Below, in pieces: positions 59,601 to 64,000 of a stretch of 64,000 nt of DNA. How positions within the stretch are numbered: position 1 is the stretch's first letter; each line of letters begins with the position of its first letter. A program made the position numbers and the translations under genes. Origin of the DNA: Clostridium sp. 1001271st1 H5 (GTDB taxonomy: Bacteria > Bacillota > Clostridia > Lachnospirales > Lachnospiraceae); assembly GCF_005845215.1 (NCBI RefSeq), contig NZ_SPHO01000005.1:124001-188000 (forward strand), read 5' to 3'. The notes beneath the pieces were generated by a model. It was given only the letters and a program-made list of their open reading frames with translations. It did not search any database and was not told where the DNA came from.

Positions 59601-59958
59601 GCTTCTGGCCATGTTTGGAATTACAGCTGTGTGCGCGGTCAACGGTCAGGAGGCAGTGGAACGGTTTAAGGCGGACCCGCCCGGAACCTATTCCCTTATC
59701 CTTATGGATATCCAGATGCCTGTGATGGACGGATACACGGCAGCCAGCGCCATCCGCAGCCTGGGCAGGACAGGACAGCGCCCTGACGGGGCGGGGATTC
59801 CTATTATTGCCCTTACAGCCAATGCTTTTGCCGACGATGCTTACCGGGCCAGACAGGCAGGAATGGATGAGCACGTGACAAAGCCACTGGAAATCAACCG
59901 GCTGCTGGAAATCATGCACCGGTACCTGGATGGGCCTGACAGGAACCCGCCGGATTAA
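56602..59958 (+). CDS. Hybrid sensor histidine kinase/response regulator with SnoaL-like and multiple PAS domains
   Basis: 1118 aa from a TTG at 56602 (GTG at 56611 is an alternative). Order: SnoaL/NTF2-like domain (~10-150, EGIISCFSDRFSWMG... to the IHCSNPYQEM end), short coiled coil, PAS domains at about 175-300, 310-430 and 450-560, a further PAS-like segment to ~690, HisKA with H737 (SRMSHDIRTPMN), HATPase (N-box NLLSNAVKYTPD, VEDNGIGMTPE, GTGLGLAI), and a receiver domain with D1036 (ILMDIQMPVMDG) and the final Lys of VTKPLE. There is no transmembrane segment, so it is a cytoplasmic sensor. Co-transcribed with the nitrilase; no separate output regulator is adjacent. Confidence 0.88.
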   Translation: MTGVKIKSDTELHQRLEEVKKLASRMMHMHYCEHDTEGIISCFSDRFSWMGAGEQEYLSGRQACVERFRKFGKTIPDCNIRDEEYDAFCPMEGIYVVMGRMWIATDPSTRMYLKVHQRVTFVFQDTEEGIMCSHIHCSNPYQEMLDGESFPEKIGRQSYEYVQERLNALEEETKQQNRQLEVIMSSIAGGLKISNDDDTYSFAYVSREAAALFGYTVEEFMEATGGTAVGNVYPPDLPGALADCAEAFRDGNLTYSTRYRVRCKDGSLKWVIDSGKKAQDADGNWMVNSLYLDVTRSEEDAQRLREQTQLLASIYDTVPCGIIRFVRDIQGGFRLVSINKAVLSLMDYQDMEEGFKDWRDGVLGAVLAEDRPILQEAYRRLKEVGDRQDQEYRVRWKDGSLHWLEGTSMIVGVTPQGEDILQRTAVDITQRRILQEQLGREQEMYRVSMEVSSAVMFEYRMDEDVFISYEPRTGQGVLRNELPNYSRILLEQQVVHPDDVPTVIDNICNGRSEVFEVRCSVPGGQPGKFIWYRVNSRLIMEEGKPSRVVGALHNIHSMKSKLSENSERLYMSQSALQAINGVYVSIFYVNLSQDSYYAVRLPEASKGAGLPRNGAYSSVLRSYILSDVDPADRNRVGSICSLDWLLGELSGGNEHIEVEFRHCRSPLWLRMEVHMAAAEEGRPKTAIIALRNISAEKQRELEYYEEEKKAKHALEEAYDSLNRANQAKSDFLSRMSHDIRTPMNAIMGMTAIARSSLSNRDKVEDCLSKISLSGSHLLDLINKVLDMSKIESGNAGLSEDAFCLKDLVEEVSQIIKPDMDSRKQELSIDIKEMAHHAVYGDAVRVKQILINLLSNAVKYTPDRGRISVSLEEKLSSESGVGCFEFVVEDNGIGMTPEFLEKLFMPFERAEDSRVSQVQGTGLGLAITRNLVQMMNGTIRVESRLNRGTRFIATIFLKLAQEETGEGAPDSGNEEAPAPFPPGTRVLLAEDNELNREIVVELLAMFGITAVCAVNGQEAVERFKADPPGTYSLILMDIQMPVMDGYTAASAIRSLGRTGQRPDGAGIPIIALTANAFADDAYRARQAGMDEHVTKPLEINRLLEIMHRYLDGPDRNPPD

Positions 59959-59985
59959 AAGTTCGTTAAAGAATGGGCCGTCCTC

Positions 59986-60014
59986 TTGTGTAATCCGTGC
60001 TTTTCCCATATAAT
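59986..60014 (+). promoter_or_regulatory. Sigma-A promoter upstream of the small frame and ytvI
   Basis: TTGTGT (59986-59991), 17 bases, TATAAT (60009-60014). A 9-base inverted repeat CCGTCCTCT (59978-59986) / AGAGGACGG (60040-60048) brackets it and could be an operator. Confidence 0.6.
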
Positions 60015-60053
60015 AGGCCGTAAACAGAATTACATGAGGAGAGGACGGATTCC

Positions 60054-60116
60054 ATGGACGATGAATTCGGTGACACTGTCCCGAAGAATAAATATCTGAT
60101 ACAATTTACCGCATGA
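60054..60116 (+). CDS. Candidate 20-aa small protein or leader peptide
   Basis: ATG at 60054, 20 codons (MDDEFGDTVPKNKYLIQFTA), TGA at 60114-60116. GAGGAGAGG lies 8-16 bases upstream, a promoter begins 68 bases upstream, and an intrinsic terminator follows 12 bases downstream. That makes a self-contained transcription unit of about 150 bases, or a leader peptide with attenuator for ytvI. No homology is claimed. Confidence 0.4.
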   Translation: MDDEFGDTVPKNKYLIQFTA

Positions 60117-60128
60117 GTGGGTTGAGGC

Positions 60129-60172
60129 ATGGCTTGCGCACATTTGGGTGCAGGCCGTGTCTTTTTGTTTTT
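60129..60172 (+). terminator. Intrinsic terminator/attenuator before ytvI
   Basis: ATGGC-ttgc-GCAC pairs with GTGC-ag-GCCGT around ATTTGG, followed by GTCTTTTTGTTTTT. It lies between the candidate small frame and the ytvI ribosome site. Confidence 0.65.
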
Positions 60173-60241
60173 CGGAGGAATACCGGTAAACGGGGCGTTG
60201 TCCATGGATGTTTTGTCCGTCCGGACAGAAAGGAATAAAAC

Positions 60242-61330
60242 ATGAAAACGGAAGCAAGAAAATCATTTATCATCAACTGCATGTATTTTACAATCCTGCT
60301 GCTGGCAGCCTTTGTACTGCTGAAAATTGGGCTGCCCATGGTGGCTCCCTTTGTCACTGCGTTCGTGATTGCATATCTGTTGAGGAGGCCAATCTGCTTT
60401 GCAGCAGGCCGTCTGCACATGAACAGGAAGGTTACGGCCATTCTTACGGTGCTCCTGTTCTACAGCGGGGCAGGCCTGCTGTTCACCCTTCTCTGCGTCA
60501 AGATGTTCTCAAACGGGAAACTGCTGGTGGCGGGACTGCCGTCATTCTATGCCAATCATGTGGAGCCGGTATTTACCGGAATCTTCAGCGGCATAGAACA
60601 GTCCCTCCTGCGCATGGACCCTTCCCTGCTTGGGACCTTGGAAGAGCTGGAGGGCCATCTTGTACAGTCCGCCGGACAGATGGTATCCGGCATCTCCATG
60701 GGGGTCATGGGATGGCTCTCCGGTTTTGCCTCGTCCTTACCCGGCATGTTTATCAATCTGCTGCTCATGGTCATTACCACCTTCTTTATTGCTGCTGATT
60801 ATGAACTGCTGACCGGGTTCTGTCTGCGGCAGCTGGGGGACCGGCCAAAGGCGGTCTTTATGGAGATACAGTCCTACGTGGTGGGCACCCTTTTGGTGTG
60901 CATACGTTCCTATGCCCTAATCATGACCATCACCTTTGTGGAATTGTCCATTGGCCTTACCCTGATTGGGGTGGAAAATTCGCTGGTCATTGCATTCCTC
61001 ATCGCTGTATTTGATATTCTTCCCGTGCTGGGGACAGGAGGAATCATGATTCCATGGACTGTTATCACTGCCCTTATGGGCAACCACGGCCTGGCCCTGG
61101 GGCTACTGGTGGTATATCTGTCCATAACAGTCATCCGCAACATCATAGAGCCTAAAATCGTGGGAAGCCAGATTGGCCTTCATCCGGTGGTTACGCTGGT
61201 AAGCATGTTTGTGGGGGCGCAGCTTCTGGGGGTGCTGGGACTGTTTGGTTTTCCCATCGGCCTGTCCCTTCTGCGCTACCTGAATGAGACAGGGACCATA
61301 CGGCTGTTTAAAACAGGAGAGGGAGAGTAA
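60242..61330 (+). CDS. ytvI: AI-2E family transporter, YtvI-like sporulation integral membrane protein
   Basis: 362 aa, about eight membrane helices. Opening (MVAPFVTAFVIAYLLRRPI) and later segments (FFIAADYELLTGF, LGTGGIMIPWTVITALMG, SQIGLHPVVTLVSMFVGAQLLG) match the YtvI branch of the AI-2E/PerM family, conserved in endospore formers. Its biochemical role in sporulation is not established. AAGGAATAAAAC precedes the ATG. Confidence 0.82.
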   Translation: MKTEARKSFIINCMYFTILLLAAFVLLKIGLPMVAPFVTAFVIAYLLRRPICFAAGRLHMNRKVTAILTVLLFYSGAGLLFTLLCVKMFSNGKLLVAGLPSFYANHVEPVFTGIFSGIEQSLLRMDPSLLGTLEELEGHLVQSAGQMVSGISMGVMGWLSGFASSLPGMFINLLLMVITTFFIAADYELLTGFCLRQLGDRPKAVFMEIQSYVVGTLLVCIRSYALIMTITFVELSIGLTLIGVENSLVIAFLIAVFDILPVLGTGGIMIPWTVITALMGNHGLALGLLVVYLSITVIRNIIEPKIVGSQIGLHPVVTLVSMFVGAQLLGVLGLFGFPIGLSLLRYLNETGTIRLFKTGEGE

Positions 61331-61378
61331 AGGAATCGGACGGAACAGATTTCAAAACAGATTTCCTTCCAACACATA

Positions 61379-61408
61379 TTGCATCCCTGCCTAAATGCTT
61401 GGTATAAT
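61379..61408 (+). promoter_or_regulatory. Sigma-A promoter of the rsmH-family gene
   Basis: TTGCAT (61379-61384), 18 bases, TATAAT (61403-61408), 43 bases before the start codon. Confidence 0.65.
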
Positions 61409-61451
61409 GGTAAAGATAAGAGGAAATCGCAGAGACAGAGGAGAGTAAGAC

Positions 61452-62501
61452 ATGGAACAGGAAGGGCAAAAGCACCAGCGCCGTGTGCGCTACAAGGGAA
61501 CGCATCCCAAACGTTACGAGGAAAAGTACAAGGAGCTCCAGCCGGAAAAGTACCCGGAAACAGTGGCCAGGGTCATTCAGAAGGGAAGCACTCCTGTGGG
61601 TATGCATATCCCCATTATGGTGGATGAGATATTGGAGTTCCTGCAGATACAGCCGGGCCAGACCGGTCTGGACGCCACCCTGGGATACGGGGGCCATACC
61701 AGCAGGATGCTGGAGCGTCTGGAGTCAAAGGGGCATATCTATGCGCTGGATGTGGATTCTATTGAGATGGAGAAGACCAGGAAACGGCTTGAGGATATGG
61801 GCTATGGGCCGGACATACTGACCATCCGGAAGCTGAATTTTGCCAATATAGACCAGATAGCACAGGAGTCAGGTCCCCTGGATTTTGTGCTGGCGGATTT
61901 GGGCGTATCATCCATGCAGATTGATAATCCGGCCAGAGGTTTTTCCTTTAAGAAGGAAGGTCCCCTGGACCTGCGTCTGGACCCGCTTAAGGGGGAGCCT
62001 GCGTCTGAGCGTCTGAGGAGTCTTACCCAGGAGGAATTTACAGGTATGCTCATAGAGAATTCCGACGAACCCTACGCAGAGGAGATTGCCCGCGCGGTCA
62101 TGGGAGAAATCAAGCGTGGGAGGGAGGTTGCCACCACTACCAGGCTCTATGAGATGGTAGACAGGGCATTGGCGTTCATTCCGGAGGAGGACCGGAAGGA
62201 GGCGGTGAAGAAGTCCTGCCAGAGGACCTTTCAGGCCCTGCGCATTGATGTGAACAGCGAGTTTGAAGTATTGTATGAATTTCTGGACAAGCTTCCGGGC
62301 GTATTAAAGCCCGGAGGACGGGCTGCTATCCTGACCTTTCATTCCGGTGAGGACAGGATTGTAAAGAAGTCATTTAAGGAAATGTACAGGGCGGGCCTAT
62401 ACAGCCAGGTTTCTGCTGATGTGATTCGTCCGTCGGCAGAGGAGTGCAGGATGAACAGCCGTGCCCATTCCACCAAAATGCGGTGGGCCATTAAGGCGTG
62501 A
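61452..62501 (+). CDS. rsmH: 16S rRNA (cytosine-1402-N4)-methyltransferase family protein (RsmH/MraW)
   Basis: 349 aa. The SAM-binding motif is LDATLGYGGHTSRML (~77-91), with ADLGVSSMQIDNPARGFSFKKEGPLDLR and the C-terminal AILTFHSGEDRIVKKSF also diagnostic of RsmH. A highly basic ~50-residue N-terminal extension (RRVRYKGTHPKRYEEKYKEL) precedes the usual start HIPIMVDEIL. RsmH normally sits first in the dcw division cluster; none of those genes is present here, so this may be a second paralog. It acts on the small ribosomal subunit P-site. Confidence 0.9.
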   Translation: MEQEGQKHQRRVRYKGTHPKRYEEKYKELQPEKYPETVARVIQKGSTPVGMHIPIMVDEILEFLQIQPGQTGLDATLGYGGHTSRMLERLESKGHIYALDVDSIEMEKTRKRLEDMGYGPDILTIRKLNFANIDQIAQESGPLDFVLADLGVSSMQIDNPARGFSFKKEGPLDLRLDPLKGEPASERLRSLTQEEFTGMLIENSDEPYAEEIARAVMGEIKRGREVATTTRLYEMVDRALAFIPEEDRKEAVKKSCQRTFQALRIDVNSEFEVLYEFLDKLPGVLKPGGRAAILTFHSGEDRIVKKSFKEMYRAGLYSQVSADVIRPSAEECRMNSRAHSTKMRWAIKA

Positions 62502-62544
62502 CTCACAGGCTGACAGTTACAGACAGGAATAAGGAGGTGCTATA

Positions 62545-63558
62545 ATGAAGGCATTATTTATAGGGGGAACAGGAACCATCAGCACGGCAGTGACAGCGCT
62601 GGCCAAAGAGAGAGGATGGGAGATTACCCTTCTCAACCGGGGGTCCAGACCAGTGCCGGACGGAATGGAATCCATTGTGGCGGACATTCATGATGAGGCG
62701 GCGGTGGCCCGGGAATTGGAAGGCAGGACATATGACGTGGTGGCTCAGTTCATTGCATATGGGGCCGGGGATGTGGAACGCGACATACGGCTTTTTCAGG
62801 GAAAGACAAGACAGTATATTTTTATCAGCAGCGCGTCCGCGTACCAGAAACCCATGGCAGGCTGTCCCATAACGGAGAGCACGCCTTTAATTAACCCGTA
62901 CTGGGAATATTCCCGCAAAAAAATTGATGCGGAGGAGGTTTTGACGGCCGCGTACCGAAGGGAAGGGTTCCCGGTAACGATTGTGCGTCCCAGCCATACA
63001 TACGATGGGAAAAAGCCTCCGGTGGCCATTCATGGCGACAGGGGAAACTGGCAGATATTAAAGCGGATACTGGATGGAAAACCGGTCATCATACCAGGGG
63101 ACGGCACCTCCCTGTGGACGCTCACCCATTCCTCTGATTTTGCCAGGGGGTACGTGGGGCTTATGGGCAATCCCCATGCCATAGGCAATGCCTATCATAT
63201 TACCAGCGATGAGTCCATGACCTGGAACCAGATTTATGAAACCCTGGCAGAGGCCCTGGACAGGCCCCTGAACGCCCTTCATGTGGCATCTGATTTTCTG
63301 GCTGAGCATGGAAAGGAGTATGATTTTGCAGGTCAGCTTCTGGGGGATAAGGCATGCACGGTTCTGTTTGACAATACGAAAATCAAGAGGGCAGTGCCTG
63401 ATTTTGTATGCAGGGTGTCCATGGCAGAAGGACTTCGCAGTTCCGTCCGCTACATGCTGGACCACCCGGAGAGCCAGACGCCGGACCCGCAGTTTGATGC
63501 ATGGTGCGACCGGATAGTCATGGCATGGAAGGCTGCGGATGAGGCATTTGGAAAATAG
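62545..63558 (+). CDS. NAD-dependent epimerase/dehydratase (extended SDR)
   Basis: 337 aa. N-terminal cofactor motif GGTGTIST (GxxGxxx at residues 6-12), a Rossmann strand ending LLNRGSRPVP (Arg suggests NADP(H) tolerance), FISSASAYQK, and a Tyr-x-x-x-Lys (YSRKK) near residue 120. Similar proteins are annotated as NAD-dependent epimerases or mRNA-binding-like SDRs. The substrate, probably a nucleotide sugar or other sugar derivative, is unknown. An AAGGAGG precedes the ATG, and the gene shares direction with rsmH and tag. Confidence 0.82.
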   Translation: MKALFIGGTGTISTAVTALAKERGWEITLLNRGSRPVPDGMESIVADIHDEAAVARELEGRTYDVVAQFIAYGAGDVERDIRLFQGKTRQYIFISSASAYQKPMAGCPITESTPLINPYWEYSRKKIDAEEVLTAAYRREGFPVTIVRPSHTYDGKKPPVAIHGDRGNWQILKRILDGKPVIIPGDGTSLWTLTHSSDFARGYVGLMGNPHAIGNAYHITSDESMTWNQIYETLAEALDRPLNALHVASDFLAEHGKEYDFAGQLLGDKACTVLFDNTKIKRAVPDFVCRVSMAEGLRSSVRYMLDHPESQTPDPQFDAWCDRIVMAWKAADEAFGK

Positions 63559-63623
63559 GGATTGTTTGTGAACCGTTGGACCCATCAGGGGGAAACGGAT
63601 AGACAGTAAGGAGGTCCTGGCAG

Positions 63624-64000
63624 ATGGATGGGTGTACATGGTGTCTGTGCAATGAAAAGATGAAGAAATACCACGATGAAGAATGGGGCGTTCCTCTTCA
63701 CGATGACCGTGGGCAGTTTGAGTTCCTTATGATGGAAGTCATGCAATGCGGACTGAACTGGAACATGATGATACAGAAGCGGGAAATCTTCCGTCAGTGT
63801 TTTGACGGGTTTGATTATGACCGGATTGCAGCATATACAGAGGATGATATTGAGCGTATCCTTATACAGGAAGGAATGATTAAATCCCGCAGGAAAGTGG
63901 AGGCTGTTATTCATAATGCCAGATGTTTCCGGAAGGTCAGGGAGGAATACGGCTCATTCAGCGCTTACATATGGGGCTTTTCAAAGGGAAAGACCATTTT
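63624..64000 (+). CDS. tag: DNA-3-methyladenine glycosylase I (5' part; runs off the window)
   Basis: 126 codons from the ATG at 63624, with AAGGAGGT upstream, remain open to the window end. The opening CTWCLCNEKMKKYHDEEWGVPLHDD is the Tag signature (Cys and His of the zinc snap, then W/Y of the base pocket), followed by FLMMEVMQCGLNW and MIKSRRKVEAVIHNARC from the helix-hairpin-helix core. It removes N3-methyladenine from DNA. Together with ogt at 12.7 kb, the window carries two alkylation-repair genes. Confidence 0.93.
   Translation, partial: MDGCTWCLCNEKMKKYHDEEWGVPLHDDRGQFEFLMMEVMQCGLNWNMMIQKREIFRQCFDGFDYDRIAAYTEDDIERILIQEGMIKSRRKVEAVIHNARCFRKVREEYGSFSAYIWGFSKGKTI

Overview
The window looks like chromosomal DNA of a gut Clostridia, most likely Lachnospiraceae of the Enterocloster ('Clostridium' bolteae/clostridioforme) type. 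This is inferred from the mid-range base composition, strong AGGAGG ribosome sites, TTGACA-17-TATAAT promoters, a sporulation membrane protein (YtvI type), a cobalamin riboswitch, and many ABC/TRAP/LysR/GntR catabolic cassettes. No rRNA, tRNA, CRISPR array, insertion sequence or phage module was seen.

Layout. 0-2 kb: tail of a membrane protein and a Lon-like AAA ATPase behind a structured leader. 2-11 kb: a LysR gene divergent from a sigma-54-driven operon (permease, C_GCAxxG_C_C protein, CoA-disulfide-reductase-like flavoprotein with rhodanese domain, M20 amidohydrolase, hydantoinase), then a PAS-AAA-Fis sigma-54 activator. 11.2-12.7 kb: a decaying patch with a cyclase/PTS chimeric pseudogene and a GntR regulator cut by an amber codon; then ogt. 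13.4-21.9 kb: LysR divergent from a sulfonate/nitrate-family ABC importer, two tandem class II aldolase paralogs, a LarA-type racemase and a phosphomannose-isomerase-like cupin. This is the best candidate for an undescribed pathway. 22-26 kb: chemoreceptor; threonine-synthase-like PLP enzyme with a structured leader; YheO/DauR-type regulator. 26-33.3 kb: sugar-acid cassette (GntR, enolase-superfamily dehydratase, two dehydrogenases, TRAP transporter, TIM-barrel epimerase) with matching operators at the regulator and the operon. 33.4-39.8 kb: orphan HicB, then a cobalamin riboswitch with a very long leader ahead of lipoprotein CbiK, an unknown lipoprotein and a BtuFCD/FecBCD-type importer. 39.8-43.2 kb: divergent MerR/MATE pair with a textbook 19-bp-spaced promoter; an Rpn/PD-(D/E)XK protein. 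43.3-48.2 kb: CbiL with an ABC-2 transporter, a DUF512 radical SAM protein, metF. 48.2-52.2 kb: a LysR whose operator recurs in front of metF, and a compact exosortase plus its apparent VIT/VWA substrate. 52.4-64 kb: antiporter, amidase, nitrilase with a giant hybrid kinase, a possible 20-codon gene, ytvI, an rsmH-family gene, an SDR, and the start of tag (3-methyladenine glycosylase I).

The window is a series of self-contained catabolic or transport cassettes, each beside its own regulator. Several operators can be read directly and tie regulator to target: sigma-54 -24/-12, GntR TGATATATCA, LysR ATAGTTTnAAACTAT and the MerR palindrome. Function calls come from recognised motifs in the translated sequence. 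No database search was possible.
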